A DNA stretch of 64,000 nt from Cinclus cinclus. Its lineage: Eukaryota > Chordata > Aves > Passeriformes > Cinclidae. Positions 23,926 to 37,000 of this stretch are shown here, piece by piece; position 1 is the stretch's first letter; every line of letters starts with the position of its first letter. The stretch lies in the NCBI RefSeq assembly GCF_963662255.1, contig NC_085068.1, positions 248,001-312,000 of the forward strand, given 5' to 3'. Both the position numbers and the translations under genes were made by a program. The notes under the pieces were generated by a model. The model saw only the letters and a list, made by a program, of their open reading frames with translations, was not told the DNA's origin and ran no database searches.

Positions 23926-25468
23926 ATGGGTCACAATGGTTCCTTGCTTCTCTTAACCTCTGTGGTGTCACAATGCATCCCATGCCCTTTTAGGCCACTT
24001 GATGTCACAATGAATCATTTGATTCTTGGCCTTCATGGTGTCATAATGGTTCCTTGCTTCTATAGGTCCCCATGCTGTCAGAGTTCATCCGTGGTCCTTT
24101 TGCGCCCCCTGGTGTCAAAAGGGATTCTTAGATTGTTAGCCTGCATTGGGTCACAATGGTTCCTTGCTTCTATTAACCCCTGTGGTGTCACAATGCATCC
24201 CATGCCCTTTTAGGCCACATGATGTCACAATGAATCATTTGATTCTTGGCCTCCATGGTGGCATAATTGTACCAGGTTTTACTGGGGCCCCATGCTTTCA
24301 CAAATCATCCCTGCCTCTTTTAGGCCCATTGGTGTCACAAGGGATCATTAGATTGTTAGCCTGCATTGGGTCACAATGGTTCCTTGCTTCTCTTAACCTC
24401 TGTGGTGTCACAATGCATCCCATGCCCTTTTAAGCCACTTGATGTCACAATGAATCATTTGATTCTTGGCCTCCATGGTGTCATAATTGTTCCTTGTTTC
24501 TATTGGGCCCCATGCTGTCACAATTCATCCCTGGCCCTTTTTATTCCCCCCTGGTGCCACAAGGGATCATTAGATTGTTAGCCTGCATTGGGTCACAATG
24601 GTTCCTTGCTTCTCTTAACCTCTGTGGTGTCACAATGCATTCCAAGCCCTTTTAGGCCACTTGGTCTTACAATGAACCATTTGATTCTTGGCCTTCATGG
24701 TGTCATAATGGTTCCTTGCTTCCATAGGTCCCCATGCTGTCAGAGTCCATCCGTGGTCCTTTTGCGCCCCCTGGTGTCAAAAGGGATTCTTAGATTGTTA
24801 GCCTCCATTGGGTCACAATGGATCCTTGCTTCTCTTAACCCCTGTGCTGTCACAATGCATCCCATGCCCTTTTAGGCCACTGGATGTCAAAATGAATTAT
24901 TTGATTCTTGGCCTCCATGGTGGCATAATAGATCCTTGCTTCTATTGGTCCCCGTGCTGTAACAATTCATCCCTGCCCCTTTTAGGCCCATTGGTGTCAA
25001 AAGGGATCATTAGATTGTTAGCCTGCATTGGGTCACAATGGTTCCTTGCTTCTCTTAACCTCTGTGGTGTCATAATGCATCCCATGCCCTTTTAGGCCAC
25101 TTGATGTGACAATGAATCATTTGATTCTTGGCCTCCATTGTGTCAAAATGGTTCCTTGTTTCTATTGGGCTCCATGCTGTCACAATTCATCCCTGGCCCT
25201 TTTACGCCCCCTGGTGTCAAATGGGATCCTGGGATTATTAGCCTCCATTGGGTCACAATGGATCCTTGCTTCTCTTAACCCCTGTGCTGTCACAATGCAT
25301 CCCATGCCCTTTTAGGCCACTTGATGTCACAATGAATCATTTGATTCTTGGCCTCCATGGTGGCATAATAGATCCTTGCTTCTATTGGTCCCCGTGCTGT
25401 AACAATCCATCCCTGGCCCTTTTTATACCCCCTGGTGCCACAAGGGATCATTAGATTGTTAGCCTGCA
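23926..25468 (+). repeat. 7-mer HOR copy 2 (1,543 bp)
   Basis: Second copy of the seven-monomer unit. It also forms the left end of the larger 5,065-bp duplication, so the 7-mer expansion and the 5-kb duplication overlap here. The private marker TTGATGTGACAATG lies at about 25105, with equivalents at 23562, 30170 and 37873. Confidence 0.85.
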
Positions 25469-26322
25469 ATGGGTCACAATGGTTCCTTGCTTCTCTTAAC
25501 CTCTGTGGTGTCACAATGCATCCCATGCCCTTTTAGGCCACTTGATGTCACAATGAATCATTTGATTCTTGGCCTTCATGGTGTCATAATGGTTCCTTGC
25601 TTCTATAGGTCCCCATGCTGTCAGAGTTCATCCGTGGTCCTTTTGCGCCCCCTGGTGTCAAAAGGGATTCTTAGATTGTTAGCCTGCATTGGGTCACAAT
25701 GGTTCCTTGCTTCTATTAACCCCTGTGGTGTCATAATGCATCCCATGCCCTTTTAGGCCACTTGATGTCACAATGAATCATTTGATTCTTGGCCTCCATG
25801 GTGGCATAATTGTACCAGGTTTTACTGGGGCCCCATGCTTTCACAAATCATCCCTGCCTCTTTTAGGCCCATTGGTGTCACAAGGGATCATTAGATTGTT
25901 AGCCTGCATTGGGTCACAATGGTTCCTTGCTTCTCTTAACCTCTGTGGTGTCACAATGCATCCCATGCCCTTTTAAGCCACTTGATGTCACAATGAATCA
26001 TTTGATTCTTGGCCTCCATGGTGTCATAATTGTTCCTTGTTTCTATTGGGCCCCATGCTGTCACAATTCATCCCTGGCCCTTTTTATTCCCCCCAGGTGC
26101 CACAAGGGATCATTAGATTGTTAGCCTGCATTGGGTCACAATGGTTCCTTGCTTCTCTTAACCTCTGTGGTGTCACAATGCATTCCAAGACCTTTTAGGC
26201 CACTTGGTCTTACAATGAACCATTTGATTCTTGGCCTTCATGGTGTCATAATGGTTCCTTGCTTCCATAGGTCCCCATGCTGTCAGAGTCCATCCGTGGT
26301 CCTTTTGCGCCCCCTGGTGTCA
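25469..26322 (+). repeat. 7-mer HOR copy 3, truncated
   Basis: The K part of the seven-monomer unit appears a third time. Similarity at the 1,543-bp offset ends at about 26322, where this copy reads GGTGTCACAAGGGATC and the previous one GGTGTCAAAAGGGATT. Changes specific to this copy include GTCATAATGCATCCC at about 25731 and CCCCCCAGGTGCC at about 26090; the latter is also present at 31155 and 38858. Confidence 0.8.
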
Positions 26323-26424
26323 CAAGGGATCATTAGATTGTTAGCCTGCATTGGGTCACAATGGTTCCTTGCTTCTCTTAACCTCTGTGGTGTCACAATG
26401 CATCCCATGCCCTTTTAAGCCACT
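26323..26424 (+). repeat. Putative gene-conversion tract (~100 bp)
   Basis: Against its two long-range copies (31388-31489 and 39091-39192) this tract differs at a cluster of sites: TCACAAGGGATCATTAG for TCAAAAGGGATTCTTAG, GGGTCACAATGGTTCC for GGGTTACAATGGTGCC, ACCTCTG for ACCCCTG, TTTTAAGCC for TTTTAGGCC, and CACTTGATG for CACATGATG. All of these match 25881-25982, two monomers upstream. The flanking sequence matches the long-range copies again. The older K-L junction near 10,900-11,010 has the same state as the other two copies, so the change here appears derived. Confidence 0.6.
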
Positions 26425-26789
26425 TGATGTCACAATGAATCATTTGATTCTTGGCCTCCATGGTGGCGTAATTGTACCAGGTTTTACTTGGGCCCCATGC
26501 TTTCACAATACATCCCGGCCCCTTTTAGGCCCATTGGTGTCACAAGGGATCATTAGATTGTTAGTCTCCATTGGGTCACAATGGTTCCTTGCTTCTCTTA
26601 ACCTCTGTGGTGTCACAATGCATTCCAAGCTTTTTAGGCCACTTGGTCTTACAATGAACCATTTGATTCTAGGCCTTCATGGTTTCATAATGGTTCCTTG
26701 CTTCTATAGGTCCCCATGCTGTCAGAGTTCATCCGTGGTCCTTTTTCGCCCCCTGGTGTCAAAAGGGATTCTTAGATTGTTAGCCTGCA

Positions 26790-27889
26790 TTGGGTCACAA
26801 TGGTTCCTTGCTTCTCTTAACCTCTGTGGTGTCACAATGCATCCCATGCACTTTTAGGCCACTTAATGTCACAATGAATCATTTGATTCTTGGCCTCCAT
26901 GGTGGCATAATTGTCCCAGGTTTTACTTGGGCCCCATGCTTTCACAATTCATCCCTGGCCCTTTTAGGCCCATTGGTGTCACAAGGGATCATTAGATTGT
27001 TAGCCTGCATTGGGTCACAATGGTTCCTTGCTTCTCTTAACCCCTGTGGTGTCACAATGCATTCCAAGCCCTTTTAGGCCACTTGGTCTTACAATGAACC
27101 ATTTGATTCTTGGCCTTCATGGTGTCATAATGGTTCCTTGCTTCTATAGGTCCCCATGCTGTCAAGGTTCATCCGTGGTCCTTTTGCGCCCCCTGGTGTC
27201 AAAAGGGATTCTTAGATTGTTAGCCTGCATTGGGTCACAATGGTTCCTTGCTTCTCTTAACCCCTGTGGTGTCACAATGCATCCCATGCCCTTTTAGGCC
27301 ACTTGATGTCACAATGAATCATTTGATTCTTGGCCTCCATGGTGGCATAATGGTTCCTTGTTTCTATTGGTCCCCATGCTGTCACAATTCATCCCTGGCA
27401 CTTTTACGCCCCCTGGTGTCAAATGGGATCCTGGGATTGTTAGCCTCCATTGGGTCACAATGGATCCTTGCTTCTCTTAACCCCTGTGCTGTCACAATGC
27501 ATCCCATGCCCTTTTAGGCCACTTGATGTCACAATGAATCATTTGATTCTTGGCCTCCACGGTGGCATAATTGATCCTTGCTTCTATTGGTCCCCGTGCT
27601 GTAACAATCCATCCCTGGCCCTTTTTATACCCCCTGGTGCCACAAGGGATCATTAGATTGTTAGCCTGCATTGGGTCACAATGGTTCCTTGCTTCTCTTA
27701 ACCTCTGTGGTGTCACAATGCATTCCAAGCCTTTTAGGCCACTTGGTCTTACAATGAACCATTTGATTCTTGGCCTTCATGGTGTCATAATGGTTCCTTG
27801 CTTCTATAGGTCCCCATGCTGTCAGAGTTCATCCGTGGTCCTTTTGCGCCCCCTGGTGTCAAAAGGGATTCTTAGATTGTTAGCCTGCA
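26790..27889 (+). repeat. Module L copy 3 (1,100 bp)
   Basis: Five-monomer L module inside the first copy of the 5,065-bp duplication. It has GTCCCAGGTTTTAC at about 26912 where copies 1 and 2 have GTACCAGG, and this variant is passed on to 31978 and 39682. It differs from its duplicates at CCTTTTGCGCC near 27181 (CATTTTGCGCC elsewhere) and CTGGCACTTTTACG near 27396. Confidence 0.78.
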
Positions 27890-28990
27890 TTGGGTCACAA
27901 TGGTTCCTTGCTTCTCTTAACCCCTGTGCTGTCACAATGCATCCCATGCACTTTTAGGCCACTTGATGTCACAATGAATCATTTGATTCTTGGCCTCCAT
28001 GGTGGCGTAATTGTACCAGGTTTTACTTGGGCCCCATGCTTTCACAATACATCCCTGCCCCTTTTAGGCCCATTGGTGTCAAAAGGGATCATTAGATTGT
28101 TAGCCTGCAAGGGGTCACAATGGTTCCTTGCTTCTCTTAACCTCTGTGGTGTCACAATGCATCCCATGCCCTTTTAGGCCACTTGATGTCACAATGAATC
28201 ATTTGATTCTTGGCCTCCATGGCGTCATAATTGTTCCTTGTTTCTATTGGGCCCCATGCTGTCACAATTCATCCCTGGCCCTTTTTATACCCCCTGGTGC
28301 CACAAGGGATCATTAGATTGTTAGCCTGCAATGGGTCACAATGGTTCCTTGCTTCTCTTAACCTCTGTGGTGTCACAATGCATTCCAAGCCCTTTTAGGC
28401 CACTTGGTCTTACAATGAACCATTTGATTCTTGGCCTTCATGGTGTCATAATGGTTCCTTGCTTCCATAGGTCCCCATGCTGTCAGAGTCCATCCGTGGT
28501 CCTTTTGCGCCCCCTGGTGTCAAAAGGGATTCTTAGATTGTTAGCCTGCATTGGGTCACAATGGTTCCTTGGTTCTCTTAACCCCTGTGGTGTCACAATG
28601 CATCCCATGCCCTTTTAGGCCACTTGATGTCACAATGAATCATTTGATTCTTGGCCTCCATGGTGGCGTAATTGTACCAGGTTTTACTTGGGCCCCATGC
28701 TTTCACAATACATCCCTGCTCCTTTTAGGCCGATTGCTGTCAAAAGGGATTATTAGATTGTTAGCCTCCATTGGGTCACAATTGATCCTTGCTTCTCTTA
28801 ACACCTGTGCTGTCACAATGCATCCCATGCCCTTTTAGGCCACATGATGTCACAATGAATTATTTGATTCTTGGCCTCCATGGTGGCATAATAGATCCTT
28901 GCTTCTATTGGTCCCCGTGCTGTAACAATTCATCCCTGGACCTTTTAGGCCCATTGGTGTCACAAGGGATCATTAGATTGTTAGCCTGCA

Positions 28991-31900
28991 ATGGGTCACA
29001 ATGGTTCCTTGCTTCTCTTAACCTCTGTGGTGTCACAATGCATCCCATGCCCTTTTAGGCCACTTGATGTCACAATGAATCATTTGATTCTTGGCCTTCA
29101 TGGTGTCATAATGGTTCCTTGCTTCTATAGGTCCCCATGCTGTCAGAGTTCATCCGTGGTCCTTTTGCGCCCCCTGGTGTCAAAAGGGATTCTTAGATTG
29201 TTAGCCTGCATTGGGTCACAATGGTTCCTTGCTTCTATTAACCCCTGTGGTGTCACAATGCATCCCATGCCCTTTTAGGCCACATGATGTCACAATGAAT
29301 CATTTGATTCTTGGCCTCCATGGTGGCATAATTGTACCAGGTTTTACTGGGGCCCCATGCTTTCACAAATCATCCCTGCCTCTTTTAGGCCCATTGGTGT
29401 CACAAGGGATCATTAGATTGTTAGCCTGCATTGGGTCACAATGGTTCCTTGCTTCTCTTAACCTCTGTGGTGTCACAATGCATCCCATGCCCTTTTAAGC
29501 CACTTGATGTCACAATGAATCATTTGATTCTTGGCCTCCATGGTGTCATAATTGTTCCTTGTTTCTATTGGGCCCCATGCTGTCACAATTCATCCCTGGC
29601 CCTTTTTATTCCCCCCTGGTGCCACAAGGGATCATTAGATTGTTAGCCTGCATTGGGTCACAATGGTTCCTTGCTTCTCTTAACCTCTGTGGTGTCACAA
29701 TGCATTCCAAGCCCTTTTAGGCCACTTGGTCTTACAATGAACCATTTGATTCTTGGCCTTCATGGTGTCATAATGGTTCCTTGCTTCCATAGGTCCCCAT
29801 GCTGTCAGAGTCCATCCGTGGTCCTTTTGCGCCCCCTGGTGTCAAAAGGGATTCTTAGATTGTTAGCCTCCATTGGGTCACAATGGATCCTTGCTTCTCT
29901 TAACCCCTGTGCTGTCACAATGCATCCCATGCCCTTTTAGGCCACTGGATGTCAAAATGAATTATTTGATTCTTGGCCTCCATGGTGGCATAATAGATCC
30001 TTGCTTCTATTGGTCCCCGTGCTGTAACAATTCATCCCTGCCCCTTTTAGGCCCATTGGTGTCAAAAGGGATCATTAGATTGTTAGCCTGCATTGGGTCA
30101 CAATGGTTCCTTGCTTCTCTTAACCTCTGTGGTGTCATAATGCATCCCATGCCCTTTTAGGCCACTTGATGTGACAATGAATCATTTGATTCTTGGCCTC
30201 CATTGTGTCAAAATGGTTCCTTGTTTCTATTGGGCTCCATGCTGTCACAATTCATCCCTGGCCCTTTTACGCCCCCTGGTGTCAAATGGGATCCTGGGAT
30301 TATTAGCCTCCATTGGGTCACAATGGATCCTTGCTTCTCTTAACCCCTGTGCTGTCACAATGCATCCCATGCCCTTTTAGGCCACTTGATGTCACAATGA
30401 ATCATTTGATTCTTGGCCTCCATGGTGGCATAATAGATCCTTGCTTCTATTGGTCCCCGTGCTGTAACAATCCATCCCTGGCCCTTTTTATACCCCCTGG
30501 TGCCACAAGGGATCATTAGATTGTTAGCCTGCAATGGGTCACAATGGTTCCTTGCTTCTCTTAACCTCTGTGGTGTCACAATGCATCCCATGCCCTTTTA
30601 GGCCACTTGATGTCACAATGAATCATTTGATTCTTGGCCTTCATGGTGTCATAATGGTTCCTTGCTTCTATAGGTCCCCATGCTGTCAGAGTTCATCCGT
30701 GGTCCTTTTGCGCCCCCTGGTGTCAAAAGGGATTCTTAGATTGTTAGCCTGCATTGGGTCACAATGGTTCCTTGCTTCTATTAACCCCTGTGGTGTCACA
30801 ATGCATCCCATGCCCTTTTAGGCCACTTGATGTCACAATGAATCATTTGATTCTTGGCCTCCATGGTGGCATAATTGTACCAGGTTTTACTGGGGCCCCA
30901 TGCTTTCACAAATCATCCCTGCCTCTTTTAGGCCCATTGGTGTCACAAGGGATCATTAGATTGTTAGCCTGCATTGGGTCACAATGGTTCCTTGCTTCTC
31001 TTAACCTCTGTGGTGTCACAATGCATCCCATGCCCTTTTAAGCCACTTGATGTCACAATGAATCATTTGATTCTTGGCCTCCATGGTGTCATAATTGTTC
31101 CTTGTTTCTATTGGGCCCCATGCTGTCACAATTCATCCCTGGCCCTTTTTATTCCCCCCAGGTGCCACAACGGATCATTAGATTGTTAGCCTGCATTGGG
31201 TCACAATGGTTCCTTGCTTCTCTTAACCTCTGTGGTGTCACAATGCATTCCAAGCCCTTTTAGGCCACTTGGTCTTACAATGAACCATTTGATTCTTGGC
31301 CTTCATGGTGTCATAATGGTTCCTTGCTTCCATAGGTCCCCATGCTGTCAGAGTCCATCCGTGGTCCTTTTGCGCCCCCTGGTGTCAAAAGGGATTCTTA
31401 GATTGTTAGCCTGCATTGGGTTACAATGGTGCCTTGCTTCTCTTAACCCCTGTGGTGTCACAATGCATCCCATGCCCTTTTAGGCCACATGATGTCACAA
31501 TGAATCATTTGATTCTTGGCCTCCATGGTGGCGTAATTGTACCAGGTTTTACTTGGGCCCCATGCTTTCACAATACATCCCGGCCCCTTTTAGGCCCATT
31601 GGTGTCACAAGGGATCATTAGATTGTTAGTCTCCATTGGGTCACAATGGTTCCTTGCTTCTCTTAACCTCTGTGGTGTCACAATGCATTCCAAGCTTTTT
31701 AGGCCACTTGGTCTTACAATGAACCATTTGATTCTAGGCCTTCATGGTTTCATAATGGTTCCTTGCTTCTATAGGTCCCCATGCTGTCAGAGTTCATCCG
31801 TGGTCCTTTTTCGCCCCCTGGTGTCAAAAGGGATTCTTAGATTGTTAGCCTGCATTGGGTCACAATGGTTCCTTGCTTCTCTTAACCTCTGTGGTGTCAC

Positions 31901-34055
31901 AATGCATCCCATGCACTTTTAGGCCACTTAATGTCACAATGAATCATTTGATTCTTGGCCTCCATGGTGGCATAATTGTCCCAGGTTTTACTTGGGCCCC
32001 ATGCTTTCACAATTCATCCCTGGCCCTTTTAGGCCCATTGGTGTCACAAGGGATCATTAGATTGTTAGCCTGCATTGGGTCACAATGGTTCCTTGCTTCT
32101 CTTAACCCCTGTGGTGTCACAATGCATTCCAAGCCCTTTTAGGCCACTTGGTCTTACAATGAACCATTTGATTCTTGGCCTTCATGGTGTCATAATGGTT
32201 CCTTGCTTCTATAGGTCCCCATGCTGTCAAGGTTCATCCGTGGTCATTTTGCGCCCCCTGGTGTCAAAAGGGATTCTTAGATTGTTAGCCTGCATTGGGT
32301 CACAATGGTTCCTTGCTTCTCTTAACCCCTGTGGTGTCACAATGCATCCCATGCCCTTTTAGGCCACTTGATGTCACAATGAATCATTTGATTCTTGGCC
32401 TCCATGGTGGCATAATGGTTCCTTGTTTCTATTGGTCCCCATGCTGTCACAATTCATCCCTGGCCCTTTTACGCCCCCTGGTGTCAAATGGGATCCTGGG
32501 ATTGTTAGCCTCCATTGGGTCACAATGGATCCTTGCTTCTCTTAACCCCTGTGCTGTCACAATGCATCCCATGCCCTTTTAGGCCACTTGATGTCACAAT
32601 GAATCATTTGATTCTTGGCCTCCACGGTGGCATAATTGATCCTTGCTTCTATTGGTCCCCGTGCTGTAACAATCCATCCCTGGCCCTTTTTATACCCCCT
32701 GGTGCCACAAGGGATCATTAGATTGTTAGCCTGCATTGGGTCACAATGGTTCCTTGCTTCTCTTAACCTCTGTGGTGTCACAATGCATTCCAAGCCTTTT
32801 AGGCCACTTGGTCTTACAATGAACCATTTGATTCTTGGCCTTCATGGTGTCATAATGGTTCCTTGCTTCTATAGGTCCCCATGCTGTCAGAGTTCATCCG
32901 TGGTCCTTTTGCGCCCCCTGGTGTCAAAAGGGATTCTTAGATTGTTAGCCTGCATTGGGTCACAATGGTTCCTTGCTTCTCTTAACCCCTGTGCTGTCAC
33001 AATGCATCCCATGCACTTTTAGGCCACTTGATGTCACAATGAATCATTTGATTCTTGGCCTCCATGGTGGCGTAATTGTACCAGGTTTTACTTGGGCCCC
33101 ATGCTTTCACAATACATCCCTGCCCCTTTTAGGCCCATTGGTGTCAAAAGGGATCATTAGATTGTTAGCCTGCAAGGGGTCACAATGGTTCCTTGCTTCT
33201 CTTAACCTCTGTGGTGTCACAATGCATCCCATGCCCTTTTAGGCCACTTGATGTCACAATGAATCATTTGATTCTTGGCCTCCATGGCGTCATAATTGTT
33301 CCTTGTTTCTATTGGGCCCCATGCTGTCACAATTCATCCCTGGCCCTTTTTATACCCCCTGGTGCCACAAGGGATCATTAGATTGTTAGCCTGCAATGGG
33401 TCACAATGGTTCCTTGCTTCTCTTAACCTCTGTGGTGTCACAATGCATTCCAAGCCCTTTTAGGCCACTTGGTCTTACAATGAACCATTTGATTCTTGGC
33501 CTTCATGGTGTCATAATGGTTCCTTGCTTCCATAGGTCCCCATGCTGTCAGAGTCCATCCGTGGTCCTTTTGCGCCCCCTGGTGTCAAAAGGGATTCTTA
33601 GATTGTTAGCCTGCATTGGGTCACAATGGTTCCTTGGTTCTCTTAACCCCTGTGGTGTCACAATGCATCCCATGCCCTTTTAGGCCACTTGATGTCACAA
33701 TGAATCATTTGATTCTTGGCCTCCATGGTGGCGTAATTGTACCAGGTTTTACTTGGGCCCCATGCTTTCACAATACATCCCTGCTCCTTTTAGGCCGATT
33801 GCTGTCAAAAGGGATTATTAGATTGTTAGCCTCCATTGGGTCACAATTGATCCTTGCTTCTCTTAACACCTGTGCTGTCACAATGCATCCCATGCCCTTT
33901 TAGGCCACATGATGTCACAATGAATTATTTGATTCTTGGCCTCCATGGTGGCATAATAGATCCTTGCTTCTATTGGTCCCCGTGCTGTAACAATTCATCC
34001 CTGGACCTTTTAGGCCCATTGGTGTCACAAGGGATCATTAGATTGTTAGCCTGCA
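28991..34055 (+). repeat. 23-mer tandem duplication, copy 2 (5,065 bp)
   Basis: Second copy of the 5,065-bp unit. It ends near 34055-34160, where the next monomer reads GGCCACCATGGAGTC instead of the GGCCTTCATGGTGTC expected for another K module. Its right 3.9 kb (30138-34055) is present a third time at 37841-41758 because of the later 7,703-bp duplication. Confidence 0.88.
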
Positions 34056-37000
34056 ATGGGTCACAATGGTTCCTTGCTTCTCTTAACCTCTGTGGTCTCA
34101 CAATGCATCCCATGCCCTTTTAGGCCACTTGATGTCACAATGAATCATTTGATTCTTGGCCACCATGGAGTCATAATTGTTCCTTGTTTCTATTGGGCCC
34201 CATGCTGTCACAATTCATCCCTGGCCCTTTTTATACCCCCTGGTGCCACAAGGGATCATTAGATTGTTAGCCTGCATTGGGTCACAATGGTTCCTTGCTT
34301 CTCTTAACCTCTGTGGTGTCACAATGCATTCCAAGCCCTTTTAGGCCACTTGGTCTTACAATGAACCATTTGATTCTTGGCCTTCATGGTGTCATAATGG
34401 TTCCTTGCTTCCATAGGTCCCCATGCTGTCAGAGTCCATCCGTGGTCCTTTTGCGCCCCCTGGTGTCAAAAGGGATCATTAGATTGTTAGCCTGCATTGG
34501 GTCACAATGGTTCCTTGCTTCTCTTAACCCCTGTGGTGTCACAATGCATCCCATGCCCTTTTAGGCCACTTGATGTCACAATGAATCATTTGATTCTTGG
34601 CCTCCATGGTGGCGTAATTGTACCAGGTTTTCATTGGGCCCCATGCTTTCACAATACATCCCTGCTCCTTTTAGGCCCATTGGTGTCAAAAGGGATTATT
34701 AGATTGTTAGCCTCCATTGGGTCACAATGGATCCTTGCTTCTCTTAACCCCTGTGCTGTCACAATGCATCCCATGCACTTTTAGGCCACTTGATGTCACA
34801 ATGAATTACTTGATTCTTGGCCGCCATGGTGTCATAATGGTTCCTTGCTTCTATTGGTCCCCGTGCTGTAACAATTCATCCCTGCCCCTTTTAGGCCCAT
34901 TGGTGCCACAAGGGATCATTAGATTGTTAGCCTGCATTGGGTCACAATGGTTCCTTGCTTCTCTTAACCTCTGTGGTGTCACAATGCATTCCAAGCCTTT
35001 TAGGCCACTTGGTCTTACAATGAACCATTTGATTCTTGGCCTTCATGGTGTCATAATGGTTCCTTGCTTCTATAGGTCCCCATGCTGTCAGAGTCCATCC
35101 GTGGTCCTTTTGCGCCCCCTGGTGTCAAAAGGGATTCTTAGATTGTTAGCCTGCATTGGGTCACAATGGTTCCTTGCTTCTCTTAACCCCTGTGGTGTCA
35201 CAATGCATCCCATGCCCTTTTAGGCCACTTGATGTCACAATGAATCATTTGATTCTTGGCCTCCATGGTGGCGTAATTGTACCAGGTTTTCATTGGGCTC
35301 CATGCTTTCACAAAACATCCCTGCTCCTTTTATGCCCATTGGTGTCAAAAGGGATTATTAGATTGTTAGCCTCCATTGGGTCACAATGGATCCTTGCTTC
35401 TCTTAACCCCTGTGCTGTCACAATGCATCCCATGACTTTTAGGCCACTTGATGTCACAATGAATTATTTGATTCTTGGCCTCCATGGTGGCATAATAGAT
35501 CCTTGCTTCTATTGTTCCCCGTGCTGTAACAATTCATCCCTGCCCCTTTAAGGCCCATTGGTGCCACAAGGGATCATTAGATTGTTAGCCTGCATTGGGT
35601 CACAATGGTTCCTTGCTTCTCTTAACCTCTGTGGTGTCATAATGCATCCCATGCCCTTTTAGGCCACTTGATGTCACAATGAATCATTTGATTCTTGGTC
35701 TCCATTGTGTCAAAATGGTTCCTTGTTTCTATTGGTCCCCATGCTGTCACAATTCATCCCTGGCCCTTTTACGCCCCCTGGTGTCAAATGGGATCCTGGG
35801 ATTATTAGCCTCCATTGGGTCACAATGGATCCTTGGTTCTCTTAACCCCTGTGCTGTCACAATGCATCCCATGCCCTTTTAGGCCACTTAATGTCACAAT
35901 GAATCATTTGCTTCTTGGCCTCCATGGTGGCATAATTGTACCAGGTTTTACTTGGGCCCCATGATTTCACAATTCATCCCTGGCCCTTTTAGGCCCATTG
36001 GTGTCACAAGGGATCATTAGATTGTTAGCCTGCATTGGGTCACAATGGTTCCTTGCTTCTCTTAACCCCTGTGGTGTCACAATGCATTCCAAGCCCTTTT
36101 AGGCCACTTGGTCTTACAATGAACCATTGGATTCTTGGCCTTCATGGTGTCATAATGGTTCCTTGCTTCTATAGGTCCCCATGCTGTCAAGGTTCATCCG
36201 TGGTCATTTTGCGCCCCCTGGTGTCAAAAGGGATTCTTAGATTGTTAGCCTGCATTGGGTCACAATGGTTCCTTGCTTCTCTTAACCCCTGTGGTGTCAC
36301 AATGCATCCCATGCCCTTTTAGGCCACTTGATGTCACAATGAATCATTTGATTCTTGGCCTGCATGGTGGCATAATGGTTCCTTGTTTCTATTGGTCCCC
36401 ATGCTGTCACAATTCATCCCTGGCCCTTTTACGCCCCCTGGTGTCAAATGGGATCCTGGGATTATTAGCCTCCATTGGGTCACAATGGATCCTTGCTTCT
36501 CTTAACCCCTGTGGTGTCACAATGCATCCCATGCCCTTTTAGGCCACTTGATGTCACAATGAATCATTTGATTCTTGGCCTCCACGGTGGCATAATTGAT
36601 CCTTGCTTCTATTGGTCCCCGTGCTGTAACAATCCATCCCTGGCCCTTTTTATACCCCCTGGTGCCACAAGGGATCATTAGATTGTTAGCCTGCATTGGG
36701 TCACAATGGTTCCTTGCTTCTCTTAACCTCTGTGGTGTCACAATGCATTCCAAGCCTTTTAGGCCACTTGGTCTTACAATGAACCATTTGATTCTTGGCC
36801 TTCATGGCGTCATAATGGTTCCTTGCTTCTATAGGTCCCCATGCTGTCAGAGTTCATCCGTGGTCCTTTTGCGCCCCCTGGTGTCAAAAGGGATTCTTAG
36901 ATTGTTAGCCTGCATTGGGTCACAATGGTTCCTTGGTTCTCTTAACCCCTGTGGTGTCACAATGCATCCCATGCCCTTTTAGGCCACTTGATGTCACAAT

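Larger units (their letters stand above)
23926..28990 (+). repeat. 23-mer tandem duplication, copy 1 (5,065 bp)
   Basis: Every recognisable monomer from 23926 to 28990 has a partner 5,065 bp downstream. Differences noticed between the copies are few outside the 26323-26424 tract: 25735, about 26099, about 26190, about 27181 and about 27396. The joint lies within the block GGGATCATTAGATTGTTAGCC to CTTGGCC (about 28962-29096), which both ends share, so the exact crossover base cannot be fixed. Confidence 0.88.
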
